Origin: Chitinophaga rupis
Lineage (GTDB): Bacteria; Bacteroidota; Bacteroidia; Chitinophagales; Chitinophagaceae
Assembly (NCBI RefSeq): GCF_900109685.1
Contig: NZ_FOBB01000006.1
Span: 1-64,000, forward strand
Reading direction: 5' to 3'
Length of the DNA: 64,000 bases
The translations under genes were made by a program, and so were the position numbers. Under the pieces are notes generated by a model that worked only from the letters and a program-made list of their open reading frames with translations, did not search any database and was not told the origin of the DNA. The stretch's first letter is position 1. Each line of letters starts with the position of its first letter. Positions 1 to 7,729 of the stretch are shown in pieces.

Positions 1-132
1 CCGCTTAATAATAATGACTTCATCCAGGTGCTGTTGATGATCTGCTTTTTGTTGCTTGTACCAGGCTTGCCGGGTTTTACCAAACAATCCACAAAGAGTT
101 CCTAGGTTAACCTCGGGATAGTAAGGCCTCAC
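1..132 (-). CDS. IS3-type transposase orfB (N-terminal fragment, cut by window edge)
   Basis: The first 44 codons of a transposase orfB read from a GTG at 132 and run off the left edge. The peptide contains LCGLFGKTRQAWYKQ, typical of the N-terminal segment of IS3-group orfB before the DDE catalytic domain. The GTG overlaps the orfA stop codon (GTGA), a usual arrangement in this group. In many IS3 elements orfB is instead made as a fusion by programmed frameshift, so the GTG may not be the true start. The catalytic residues are outside the window. Confidence 0.6.
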   Translation of the reverse strand, partial: MRPYYPEVNLGTLCGLFGKTRQAWYKQQKADHQQHLDEVIIIKR

Positions 133-530
133 TTGGTGGACGGTTTGGTACCAGACTTTTTTCTGATCTCTATTTTAAACTGTTCTTCCGCAATGTCTAT
201 CATCGTCTGCAACCCGAACACCTGCAGATTGGCATATTCCAGTTTCTTCAACAACGCTTCATTTTGCTTTTTGAGGGCGTCCAATTCCTTTTGTTCCTCT
301 TCGGTCATGACGGTAGGTAAGATGGTTCGTTGCTCAAGTTCCGAAGAAAACAGCGATTTCCAGTGGCCTATCTGATTAGCTTTTACGCTATAGCGAGCCG
401 CTACCTCTGCCATACTTTGGCTACCTAACAGATAGTCTGCTACTACTTTGCGCATAAAAGCGTGGGAATGTTGGAACGAACGGCCCCCCTTGCCTTTTCT
501 GTTTTGCCCTAAATTGTTTGTTTTTTGCAT
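129..530 (-). CDS. IS3-type transposase orfA (HTH DNA-binding protein)
   Basis: This 133-residue protein has an N-terminal helix-turn-helix (about residues 25-60, with MAEVAARYSVKANQIGHWK) followed by a long charged helix around residues 75-120 that is probably a leucine-zipper-like coiled coil. That layout is typical of IS3/IS911 orfA, which binds the element ends and partners orfB. The ATG at 530 lies about 20 bases inside the presumed inverted repeat. The frame looks intact, so the element may be recently active. It has no evident link to the neighbouring yidC. Confidence 0.75.
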   Translation of the reverse strand: MQKTNNLGQNRKGKGGRSFQHSHAFMRKVVADYLLGSQSMAEVAARYSVKANQIGHWKSLFSSELEQRTILPTVMTEEEQKELDALKKQNEALLKKLEYANLQVFGLQTMIDIAEEQFKIEIRKKSGTKPSTK

Positions 531-710
531 GTCTTACACTTTTTGTAGTGTAAACCTTTTTCAGGACGTGACATATGGCTTACCTATAAATATAGGATGG
601 CTTATTTAGGAGATAGTTTACTCATGCACTAAATAATCCGGTATAAAGTTGTCAATGACCTGCCGTAATCCTGCTGCTGGTTTACAACACGTCCCTTCAG
701 GCAAAAAGAA

Positions 711-740
711 GCCCCGGGAGGCTCACCAGGCTCCCGGGGC
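711..740 (-). terminator. Second rho-independent terminator behind yidC
   Basis: A perfect 10-bp GC-rich stem (GCCCCGGGAG with CTCCCGGGGC) with a 10-base loop. On the minus strand it is followed by TTCTTTTT, so it terminates leftward transcription. It lies behind another terminator at 771-794, making a tandem pair. Confidence 0.8.
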
Positions 741-770
741 TATTACAGCTGCATATTACCCGCAAATAAA

Positions 771-794
771 AAGGGAAGCCTTCTGGCCTCCCTT
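771..794 (-). terminator. First terminator behind yidC
   Basis: A 10-bp stem with one G-U type mismatch (AAGGGAGGCC with GGCTTCCCTT) and a four-base loop. A T-rich run follows on the minus strand. It is the first stop signal reached by transcription from yidC. Confidence 0.75.
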
Positions 795-857
795 TAGTAT
801 CTTACATAATCCGAAGTATTACCTCCCCGATTATTATTATTCATTCTTCATTATTAA

Positions 858-2693
858 TTACTTTTTCCGCTGCGGTCCCTGCATGCCCTGCTGGCGTTTC
901 TGCATTTCCTCCAAACGCTCCTGCCATTTGGATTTGGACACCGGCTTCTTCTTGTTTTCCTGGATGCGTGCGTGGATCTTGTCGTGGTTGATCACGAAAG
1001 TTTGTAACACCCACTGCAGGGCAATACTGATCACGTTAGACAGGAAGTAGTAGAACGTTAAACCGGCAGCCAGGCGGTTAAATACGCCTAACAGCATAAC
1101 CGGGAAAATATACGGCATGTACTTCATTACCGGGTTGCTCTGGTCGGCCATGCCACGGTTGTAGAAGGCCAGCACCAGGCTGGTAGCCGTCATCAGCAGG
1201 GTGAACAAGCTTACGTGGTTACCGTAAAAAGGTATCTCAAACGGCAAGTTCAGGATAGAATCGTAGGTGGACAGGTCTTTTGCCCACAGGAAACTTTCCT
1301 GCCGCAGCTCAATAGAAGATGGGAAAAAGCTATACATGGCCACCAGGATGGGCAGCTGCAGCAAAGCTGGTAAACAGCCCCCCAGCGGGTTCACACCGGC
1401 GCTTTTGAACAGCTTCATCTGGTCCATACCAAAAGCCTGCTGGTCATCGCCATGCTTTTTGCGCAGCTCATCCAGCTCGGGTTTCAGCACCTTCATTTTA
1501 GCCTGGGATACATAGCTCTGGTAGGTGAAGGGCGCTATGAGCAGGCGGATGAAGATGGTGAGCAGTATAATAATAATACCGTAGTTGCTGATAAAACCAC
1601 TGAGGAAGTTAAACGTAGGGATAATGATCCATTTGTTCACATACTTCACCCAAAAGAAGATACCGGAACCCAGGGGGATAATGTTCTCCAGCCCGATATC
1701 AAAAGACTTCAGCGTTTTGTAGTGGTTAGGACCGTAGTAGATCTGTACCGGGTAGCTGAAATCATGTGCGCGGTTATACGGGATATCCAGCGTGGTAAAG
1801 GTTTGCCCTACAATGTTACCGCTTACCGGCACCTTGGTATTTACATCGGCGCTGCTAAATGGCGCATCTTTAGCTGCGGCTATCAGGGTAGTATTAAAGA
1901 ACTGCTGTTTTACGCTCAGCCAGTGCAGCTTGGTATCAAACTTCTCATGGCTGGTACGTTGCAGGGTAAAATAATCGTGCTTATCATCAACATTGCTGTA
2001 GTGCACCTGGTTGTTCAGGCGCTCATTCTGCATGTCGTGCTCCTGGATGTGGTTTTCATTATTCCATTGCAGCTGCAGCGTATTCTGGTTAGCCGGCAGC
2101 GCTTTTTCCATACCTACGGCGTGAATGGTATAATTCACCAGGTAGCCGTTAGGTTTCAGGGAGTAAATATATTCCAGGTATTCTGAAGCGTTGGTTACGG
2201 AAAGGCGGTAGCGCAGGGTTTGCGTACCATCTGCCGCTTTTTCCACCTGGCTCCCGGTAAAATACAGGTCGGCTGTATTTAAGGTATGATTGTTTACCGG
2301 CAGCTGCAGAGATAAGCGGTTAAAAGAGCCTTCTACCAGCATAAGCGGGCCACCGGCAGCATTTTTAAAGTCTTTTAACTGTACGGATTCCGGCTGGCCT
2401 CCTTTATTGGTAAAAGAGATCTTTACCACCTTGTTTTCCAGCACTATATTTTGCTCAGTACCAGTAGCAGCGTTGGCAAAAACGCCGTATTCACCGGCCA
2501 GTTGCGCAGAATCGGGTTTGCCGCTTGCCTGGCTGCTGGTATCTGTAAAGGTTTTGGGCTTGTTCAGGTTAGCAATGGAATCCTGCCGGGCTTTTTCCCT
2601 GAGGGCGGTGGTCTGTTGTTTTTGGTTAAAAACGATGTAGCCTACCAGTAAAACCCCTAGCAGTATAAATCCAATGACCGAGTTTCTGTCCAT
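858..2693 (-). CDS. yidC: Membrane protein insertase YidC
   Basis: YidC inserts and folds inner-membrane proteins, alone or with SecYEG. The 611-residue protein has an N-terminal membrane segment (about residues 6-23), a long periplasmic beta domain (about 60-340), and a C-terminal five-helix insertase core (about 345-575). The core includes IFIRLLIAPFTYQS, whose arginine is the hydrophilic-groove residue of the family. The tail is lysine- and arginine-rich, as expected for ribosome contact. Size and layout match Gram-negative YidC. The ATG at 2693 has a -7 box at 2719-2726, and two terminators follow the gene, so it is probably transcribed alone. Confidence 0.97.
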   Translation of the reverse strand: MDRNSVIGFILLGVLLVGYIVFNQKQQTTALREKARQDSIANLNKPKTFTDTSSQASGKPDSAQLAGEYGVFANAATGTEQNIVLENKVVKISFTNKGGQPESVQLKDFKNAAGGPLMLVEGSFNRLSLQLPVNNHTLNTADLYFTGSQVEKAADGTQTLRYRLSVTNASEYLEYIYSLKPNGYLVNYTIHAVGMEKALPANQNTLQLQWNNENHIQEHDMQNERLNNQVHYSNVDDKHDYFTLQRTSHEKFDTKLHWLSVKQQFFNTTLIAAAKDAPFSSADVNTKVPVSGNIVGQTFTTLDIPYNRAHDFSYPVQIYYGPNHYKTLKSFDIGLENIIPLGSGIFFWVKYVNKWIIIPTFNFLSGFISNYGIIIILLTIFIRLLIAPFTYQSYVSQAKMKVLKPELDELRKKHGDDQQAFGMDQMKLFKSAGVNPLGGCLPALLQLPILVAMYSFFPSSIELRQESFLWAKDLSTYDSILNLPFEIPFYGNHVSLFTLLMTATSLVLAFYNRGMADQSNPVMKYMPYIFPVMLLGVFNRLAAGLTFYYFLSNVISIALQWVLQTFVINHDKIHARIQENKKKPVSKSKWQERLEEMQKRQQGMQGPQRKK

Positions 2694-2718
2694 CGAAGTG
2701 CAATTAAAATTTAGGCAG

Positions 2719-2726
2719 CAAAGGTA
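2719..2726 (-). promoter_or_regulatory. Promoter -7 box of yidC
   Basis: TACCTTTG on the minus strand matches the Bacteroidota -7 consensus TAnnTTTG, 26 bases before the yidC ATG. No clear TTTG is seen at -33. That place is occupied by the octamer array at 2737-2768. Confidence 0.6.
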
Positions 2727-2736
2727 CGTGAAAAAT

Positions 2737-2768
2737 GTGCTAATGTGCTAATATGCTAATGTGCTGAC
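2737..2768. repeat. Octamer array, family E (GTGCTAAT), four units
   Basis: Four consecutive 8-base units: GTGCTAAT, GTGCTAAT, ATGCTAAT, GTGCTGAC. Read on the yidC strand they are ATTAGCAC-type words ending about 10 bases before the -7 box. The same word family lies directly before the -7 box of the HAD gene at 12090-12121. Confidence 0.85.
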
Positions 2769-2796
2769 GATGAAATTAATGTGCGGGTGGTGGAAA

Positions 2797-2842
2797 GCAG
2801 CAGTGCCGGTGATAATCAATTGATTACCGCCGGCACTGCTGC
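2797..2842 (-). terminator. Stem-loop behind pyrG, probable terminator
   Basis: A perfect 13-bp stem (GCAGCAGTGCCGG, 2797-2809, with 2830-2842) encloses an AT-rich, itself near-palindromic loop. It starts 19 bases after the pyrG stop. The T-run on the minus side is short (CTTTCC), so termination may be weak. Confidence 0.6.
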
Positions 2843-2860
2843 ATATTAATTTCACATTAT

Positions 2861-4519
2861 TTACGGATGATGAACGATCTTCTTTTCGTCGGTAGCTTTA
2901 AGCTTGCCGTTCTTACCTTCTGCATACTGCTTGGCAGCGGCTATAAAGTGTACGAACAGGGGCGCCGGGCTTTCTACGGTGCTTTTCAGCTCCGGGTGGA
3001 ACTGGCAGCCTACAAAGAACGGGTGGTCCGGCAGCTCTATCATCTCCACCAGGGTGCTTTCCGGGTTATGGCCGGAGGTTACCAGGCCTGCTTTCACAAA
3101 ATCTTCCTGGAACTCACTGTTAAACTCATAGCGGTGGCGGTGCCTTTCGCTGATAAGCGTGCTGCCGTAGATCTGGGCTGCACGGGAGCCGGGTTTCAGC
3201 TGGCAGGCATAAGCGCCCAGGCGCATGGTACCGCCTTTGGCTGTTATCTTCTTCTGTGCCTCCATTAAACCAATTACCGGGTGAGCGGTTTCAGGGTTCA
3301 TTTCGGTGGAGTGGGCATCTGTCCAGTGCAGCACGTTACGGGCATATTCTACCACGGCCATCTGCATACCTAAACAAATACCAAAGAAAGGCAGGTTGTT
3401 TTCACGGGCATACTGGATGGCCGTGATCTTACCTTCTATACCACGGTGGCCAAAGCCGGGTGCTACCAGCAGGCCGTCCAGGTTGCGGAGCTTATCGCCC
3501 ACATTATCAGGTGTAATATGTTCAGAGTGCAGGTTCTGCACCACTACTTTACATTCATTTACCGAACCGGCATGTATAAACGATTCCAGGATGGATTTAT
3601 AGGCATCCTGCAGCTCCACATACTTACCGATCAAACCAATGGTTACCTTGGTTTTAGGGTATTTCAGCCGGTCCAGGAACTCGCGCCATTTGACCAGCTC
3701 AGGTTCTTTTTCTACCGGCAGGTTCAGCTTTTTAAGGCAGATCACATCCAGCTTTTCCCGCATCATTTCCAGCGGTACTTCGTAAATGGTGCCTACGTCG
3801 TTCGCTTCTATTACCGCATCTACCTGCACGTTACAGAACAGGGCAATTTTCTTCTTCAGATCGCGGTACATAGGCTCTTCCGTGCGGCATACAATAATAT
3901 CGGGGTGCACGCCATTCTCGCTCAGCAGTCTTACAGAGTGCTGGGTGGGTTTGGTTTTCAATTCTTTAGCTGCGCGCAGGTAAGGGATCAGGGTGAGGTG
4001 AATGACCAGGCAATCTTCTTCGCCCAGCTCCCACTGCAGCTGACGTACCGCCTCTACATAAGGCAGGGATTCAATGTCACCTACAGTACCGCCCAGCTCC
4101 GTGATCACAATATCATATTTACCGTCCTTGCCCAGGAGCAGGATGCGGCGTTTGATCTCATCTGTGATGTGAGGGATCACCTGCACGGTTTTACCCAGGT
4201 AGGCGCCTTCCCTTTCTTTATTAATAACGGTTTGGTAAATACGGCCGGTGGTAACATTGTTGGCCTGGGAAGTAGGTGTGTTCAGGAAACGCTCGTAGTG
4301 CCCCAGGTCCAGGTCGGTTTCGGCGCCATCTTCGGTTACGTAGCATTCCCCGTGTTCATAAGGGTTTAAGGTCCCGGGATCCACGTTGATGTACGGATCA
4401 AATTTCTGAATAGTCACTCTAAAGCCGCGTGCCTGCAATAGTTTAGCCAACGAGGCGGCTATAATTCCTTTTCCCAATGAGGAAGTAACACCTCCCGTAA
4501 CGAAGATATATTTTGCCAT
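2861..4519 (-). CDS. pyrG: CTP synthase
   Basis: It makes CTP from UTP, ATP and glutamine, the last step of pyrimidine nucleotide synthesis. The N-terminal synthetase domain begins MAKYIFVTGGVTSSLGKG with the P-loop-like nucleotide site. The C-terminal class I glutamine amidotransferase domain shows the nucleophile cysteine in FGICLGMQMAV and the His-Glu pair in FHPELKST. From the ATG at 4519 the protein is 552 residues, the usual length. A longer frame from 4597 adds 26 residues that are absent from the family and overlap the 5' leader stem, so it is rejected. A -7 box at 4622-4629 gives a leader of about 95 bases. Confidence 0.97.
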   Translation of the reverse strand: MAKYIFVTGGVTSSLGKGIIAASLAKLLQARGFRVTIQKFDPYINVDPGTLNPYEHGECYVTEDGAETDLDLGHYERFLNTPTSQANNVTTGRIYQTVINKEREGAYLGKTVQVIPHITDEIKRRILLLGKDGKYDIVITELGGTVGDIESLPYVEAVRQLQWELGEEDCLVIHLTLIPYLRAAKELKTKPTQHSVRLLSENGVHPDIIVCRTEEPMYRDLKKKIALFCNVQVDAVIEANDVGTIYEVPLEMMREKLDVICLKKLNLPVEKEPELVKWREFLDRLKYPKTKVTIGLIGKYVELQDAYKSILESFIHAGSVNECKVVVQNLHSEHITPDNVGDKLRNLDGLLVAPGFGHRGIEGKITAIQYARENNLPFFGICLGMQMAVVEYARNVLHWTDAHSTEMNPETAHPVIGLMEAQKKITAKGGTMRLGAYACQLKPGSRAAQIYGSTLISERHRHRYEFNSEFQEDFVKAGLVTSGHNPESTLVEMIELPDHPFFVGCQFHPELKSTVESPAPLFVHFIAAAKQYAEGKNGKLKATDEKKIVHHP

Positions 4520-4544
4520 AAAAACTAAATTCTGAAAAGATTTC

Positions 4545-4621
4545 CCTGACCTAGGAGGAAGCGCCGGACTTTGTTTGGTGTAATCTGTACCTGTCAAGTA
4601 GAATTACTTCCGAAGGTCAGG
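4545..4621 (-). promoter_or_regulatory. Structured 5' leader of pyrG
   Basis: Within the transcribed leader, 4614-4621 pairs perfectly with 4545-4552 (CCTGACCT with AGGTCAGG), and 4607-4611 pairs with 4557-4561 (GGAAG with CTTCC). A small hairpin (AAGTA, four bases, TACTT at 4596-4609) competes with the inner pairing. Two exclusive folds upstream of a nucleotide-synthesis gene suggest regulation, but no known riboswitch class is recognised. Confidence 0.45.
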
Positions 4622-4629
4622 CAAAGTTA
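4622..4629 (-). promoter_or_regulatory. Promoter -7 box of pyrG
   Basis: TAACTTTG on the minus strand matches TAnnTTTG. No good TTTG is found at exactly 19 bases upstream; a TTG lies a few bases further out. Confidence 0.5.
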
Positions 4630-4715
4630 ACACAAAATTTTTATGAACCCTCAACCTCCACCCGATTACCTGTATTAATTATCCAGAATGTGTGGATTAG
4701 CCCCTGGAATTTTGC

Positions 4716-4723
4716 TAAGTTTG
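4716..4723 (+). promoter_or_regulatory. Promoter -7 box of the thioesterase gene
   Basis: TAAGTTTG matches TAnnTTTG. Transcription would start near 4730, so the heptamer arrays at 4734-4828 would lie in the mRNA leader. The -33 element is unclear. Confidence 0.45.
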
Positions 4724-4733
4724 CGGTTTGAAT

Positions 4734-4828
4734 GTCCATAGTCCATAGTCGATGGTCCATGGCCTTTACCCGTTTGATATGCAGAGCGTTATAGGCAATT
4801 GACTATGGACCATGGACTATGGACCAAC
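4734..4828. repeat. Inverted pair of heptamer arrays, family A (GTCCATR)
   Basis: 4734-4761 holds four 7-base units (GTCCATA, GTCCATA, GTCGATG, GTCCATG). 4801-4828 holds four units on the other strand (GACTATG, GACCATG, GACTATG, GACCAAC). The two arms can pair over more than 20 bases across a 39-base spacer. The second arm ends 9 bases before the thioesterase ATG. Related arrays are at 18915-18942 and 35666-35693. Confidence 0.85.
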
Positions 4829-4837
4829 TATAAACAT

Positions 4838-5368
4838 ATGACTATTACGCCCAAACATGCCCAGGATTCAGTGATCAGGATGACGGAGCTGGTATTACCA
4901 AACGATACCAATACTTTTGGCAATTTAATGGGCGGCCGCCTCATGTACTGGATGGATATTGCTGCGGCCCTGGCCTGTATGAAACATTGCAGCGCGCCGG
5001 TGGTAACTGCCTCTGTGGATAACATTTCTTTTGAAACGCCTATCAAGCTAGGCAATGTGGTACATATTGAAGCCCGGGTAAGCCGTGCTTTTACCACCTC
5101 TATGGAAGTGCATATGCGTGTATGGGGCGAAGATCCTGTGCAGCAGTACCGCTATAAATCCAATGAGGCGTTTATGACCTTTGTAGCCCTGGACCCCAAT
5201 GGTAAGTCCCGCCCGGTACCTGCTATTATCCCTGATACCGAAGAAGAGAAAAAATTATACGATGGCGCGCTCAGGAGAAGGCAGCTGCGCCTGATATTAA
5301 GCGGCAAAATGAAACCGGAGGATGCTGGTGAGCTGAAAGCGCTGTTCTTTGAGAAAGCAGTGAAATAG
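4838..5368 (+). CDS. Acyl-CoA thioesterase, hotdog fold
   Basis: It probably hydrolyses acyl-CoA to free fatty acid and CoA in the cytoplasm. The 176-residue protein begins MTITPKHAQDSVIRMTELV and carries NTFGNLMGGRLMYWMD, matching the N-x-x-GNxxGGxxxxxMD signature of YciA/ACOT-type single-domain hotdog thioesterases, with the substrate-loop aspartate at its end. The basic C-terminal tail is typical of this subfamily. A longer frame from 4799 would be translated from the heptamer array, so the ATG at 4838 is chosen. The exact acyl substrate cannot be told. Confidence 0.88.
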   Translation: MTITPKHAQDSVIRMTELVLPNDTNTFGNLMGGRLMYWMDIAAALACMKHCSAPVVTASVDNISFETPIKLGNVVHIEARVSRAFTTSMEVHMRVWGEDPVQQYRYKSNEAFMTFVALDPNGKSRPVPAIIPDTEEEKKLYDGALRRRQLRLILSGKMKPEDAGELKALFFEKAVK

Positions 5369-5635
5369 TTGGCAGTGGGCAGTTGGCAGTGGGCAGTCAG
5401 GAAATAGTTTTTAGGAGGGAGTAGTTCAAAGTAAATTAGTTACTTAAGTTATAAAGTAGTATTAATCAGTCGTATTAATTAGTAGTAGTGTAGCAAATAA
5501 GTTAGTGATGTAACAAAAAAGAATTACCTCATTATTTGTTAACCAAATAAATTGCTCAGCAGCCGCTCACGGCTGCCAACTGCCCACTGGCAACTGCCAA
5601 CTACTCACCGGCAACTGCCAACTGTCTACTGCCAG
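5369..5635. repeat. Inverted pair of heptamer arrays, family B (TTGGCAG), filling a convergent gap
   Basis: 5369-5396 is four units (TTGGCAG, TGGGCAG, TTGGCAG, TGGGCAG), starting on the base after the thioesterase stop. 5573-5635 is nine units on the other strand (CTGCCAA, CTGCCCA, CTGGCAA, CTGCCAA, CTACTCA, CCGGCAA, CTGCCAA, CTGTCTA, CTGCCAG), ending on the base before the HD-gene stop. The middle (5397-5572) is AT-rich without a gene. The arms could form a large hairpin serving both convergent transcripts. Confidence 0.85.
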
Positions 5636-6304
5636 TTACGCTACATCAACATCCCATTCCCGGTAAAACTGTTCCAGGAACTGCTCCATAAAACGGTGCC
5701 GCTCTTCCGCCATTTCTTTGGCCGTATTGGTATTCATACGGTCTTTCAGCAGCAGCAGCTTTTCGTAAAAATGGTTGATGGTTGGCGCAAGGCTTTGTTT
5801 GTACTGTTCCTTGGTCATGGTCATGTTGGGCGTAACGGAAGGGTCGTACATAGGACGGTTCTTAAAGCCGCCATAATTAAACGTACGTGCTATGCCAATA
5901 GCACCCAAAGCATCCAGCCGGTCCGCATCCTGTACCACCGCCAGCTCCGGGGAACAGAAGTCCGGACGATGGTTCCCACCTTTGAAGGAGATGTTCTGAA
6001 TAATGGACACCACATGTTTGGTTACAGATTCCGGCGCATCAATAGACTGCAGGAACGCCCTTGCCTTTTCAGGCCCGACCGTTTCATCGCCATTATGAAA
6101 TTTGGAATCTGCAATGTCATGCAGCAGGGCTCCCAGCTCTACTACCAGCATATCTACGTTTTCTTTGGAACCAATATGCCTGGCCAGCTGCCAAACCCTT
6201 TGAACGTGCCACCAGTCGTGTCCGCCTTCTGCGTGGGTCAACTCCTTCTTTACATAGGTTACGGTGGGGTTGATTAGTTGTGTCGATAAAGTTGTTTCAA
6301 TCAT
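5636..6304 (-). CDS. HD-domain phosphohydrolase, YedJ-like
   Basis: This 222-residue protein shows the metal-binding residues of the HD superfamily in order: GHDWWHVQRV near residue 28, LLHDIADSKF near residue 61, and VQDADRLDALGAIGIART near residue 130. Layout and length fit the YedJ/uncharacterised HD hydrolase group, which are metal-dependent phosphohydrolases of unknown natural substrate. The ATG at 6304 is preferred; a GTG two codons earlier is possible. It is convergent with the thioesterase across the family B heptamer pair. Confidence 0.88.
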   Translation of the reverse strand: MIETTLSTQLINPTVTYVKKELTHAEGGHDWWHVQRVWQLARHIGSKENVDMLVVELGALLHDIADSKFHNGDETVGPEKARAFLQSIDAPESVTKHVVSIIQNISFKGGNHRPDFCSPELAVVQDADRLDALGAIGIARTFNYGGFKNRPMYDPSVTPNMTMTKEQYKQSLAPTINHFYEKLLLLKDRMNTNTAKEMAEERHRFMEQFLEQFYREWDVDVA

Positions 6305-6310
6305 ACGCAC

Positions 6311-7095
6311 TTAAAACTCTTGTTCACTATAAATATACTGAATATTAAGATGTGTTGCGCACACATAACACGATTATAACACCTTTACCGGGGCCCCTTT
6401 CGGGCCCGGTAGAAGGTAAACTATAGGGAAGCGGGAATCCTGGTTGATAAATGGATCTGCGCGTAGCAAATAACAATAATTTAATGGGGCAGATCAGGGG
6501 TTTGGCGCGGCATAAGGCGGAGCCTTTTTTCGCAACTAATAGGTTTCTAGGTCAAGATCTTAGATGGCCTTAGCTTACCCCGGGACCCGTTAAGTCGAAC
6601 CCCGCCTATGACCGCTACTATCTTTTGCTGTAACAGCAATAAAAGAATCTTGGAAAGAACAAAGGAAACAGCGCGGGTAGCGCTGCTCCCGTCGGTTGGT
6701 TTTATGATTTTGTCTTTTGTGTAACCCTGGTGAACGCACATTTCAGTATTACTATTTGATAATATCCGTTCACCATTGTATTGTAAAAATAGAGAGATAA
6801 ATTGAATTTTTAACCATTCAAGCATCAAAATAGTAACATATTTTTAATTGTAATATAATATTAGAATTGGTCACCAATTGACATTTTACACCTTAATTAA
6901 TTGATTTACAATCATATAAATAACTTTTAATGATTATTTGGCAAATACCCTATTTGATTACCTATCAGCCTATCTATTATATTATAATTATACACATATA
7001 ATAAATGGGGCGGAAAATATTTAAACAATAGCCATCCAGTATAGGAACAACCTATTAAAAAGGGATCCAGCAATAAAGGGAGATGAAAGGAAAGG
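6311..7095. other. 785-base gap, no gene supported
   Basis: A GC-rich imperfect hairpin lies at 6381-6417 (ACCTT outer arms, GGGCCC inner arms), but no T-run follows on either strand. 6540-6730 has ordinary base composition without a recognisable RNA gene. 6760-7090 is strongly AT-rich. Minus-strand frames of 93 and 67 codons exist, but nothing in them resembles a known family. I see no tRNA or tmRNA. Confidence 0.5.
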
Positions 7096-7689
7096 TTACT
7101 GTTCTTTTTCTTTTTCCTGCACCAGCACATCGGTGATCTTATTCAGCTGTTTTACCTTTTCGGTAAAATCGCCTTTCAGGCGGTCGCGGATAACCTGCAG
7201 CTTGTTCAGTACTTCATCGAGCGTATCGGGAATGGCTTCCTGTAATACCTGTTTCAGGCGTTTGGCCACCGTGGGGGATTTGCCATTGGTGGAAATGGCA
7301 ATTTTGAGGTTTCCTTTCTGTACAATAGAGCCCAGGTAAAAATCGCAGAGCTCCGGGGTATCGGCTACATTAATGAGCACCTTGCTGCATTTGGCCTTTT
7401 CCCAGATGGTATAGTTCAGCTCTTTATCGTTAGTGGCGGCTATTACCAGGTTTTTGCCGATCATATCGCCACAGGAAAATTCTTTCTGAATAAGGGTAAT
7501 GGTATGGTGTTGCTGCGCCAGTGCTTCTACTTCCGGTAAGAACCAGGTTGCCACCACAGTTATGTTGGCATCCGGGCAGTTCTGCAGCATGGCATTCAGT
7601 TTTTCATGGCCTATGTTGCCGCCGCCTACCACCAGGGTGTGCAGGCGGTTCAGCTTAAAGAATACGGGAAACAAATGGTTCTCTTCCAT
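7096..7689 (-). CDS. Precorrin-2 dehydrogenase/ferrochelatase-like protein (CysG N-terminal type)
   Basis: It completes siroheme synthesis: NAD-dependent oxidation of precorrin-2 to sirohydrochlorin and probably iron insertion. The 197-residue protein has an N-terminal Rossmann motif (VVGGGNIG near residue 18), and the central segment TNGKSPTVAKRLKQVLQE matches the CysG-N/Met8p signature. It lacks the fused methyltransferase of enterobacterial CysG, which is the separate upstream gene 40 bases away. It is the last gene of the reductase-cobA operon. Confidence 0.92.
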   Translation of the reverse strand: MEENHLFPVFFKLNRLHTLVVGGGNIGHEKLNAMLQNCPDANITVVATWFLPEVEALAQQHHTITLIQKEFSCGDMIGKNLVIAATNDKELNYTIWEKAKCSKVLINVADTPELCDFYLGSIVQKGNLKIAISTNGKSPTVAKRLKQVLQEAIPDTLDEVLNKLQVIRDRLKGDFTEKVKQLNKITDVLVQEKEKEQ

Positions 7690-7729
7690 GACCTGAAGTT
7701 AATTCACTTTCAGCTGACAATCGTTCACA

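Larger units (their letters stand above)
1..573 (-). mobile_element. IS3-type insertion sequence, right part only
   Basis: Two overlapping reading frames in orfA-orfB order on the minus strand identify an IS3-type element. The window begins inside orfB, so the other end is not visible. The outer end is inferred near 551-573, where the minus strand reads TGTCACGTCCTGAAAAAGG just upstream of orfA. This looks like a terminal inverted repeat, but it cannot be confirmed without the other end. No target duplication can be checked. Confidence 0.6.

Noticed and set aside
6540..6730. tmRNA or tRNA-like gene
   Set aside because: A GGGTTCGACT word suggested a T arm, but no pairing stem or acceptor end could be built.
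6547..6828. 93-codon minus frame
   Set aside because: No family resemblance and it lies in an AT-rich gap; kept only as a gap note.
6927..7130. 67-codon minus frame
   Set aside because: Overlaps the end of the siroheme dehydrogenase gene and has random-looking composition.
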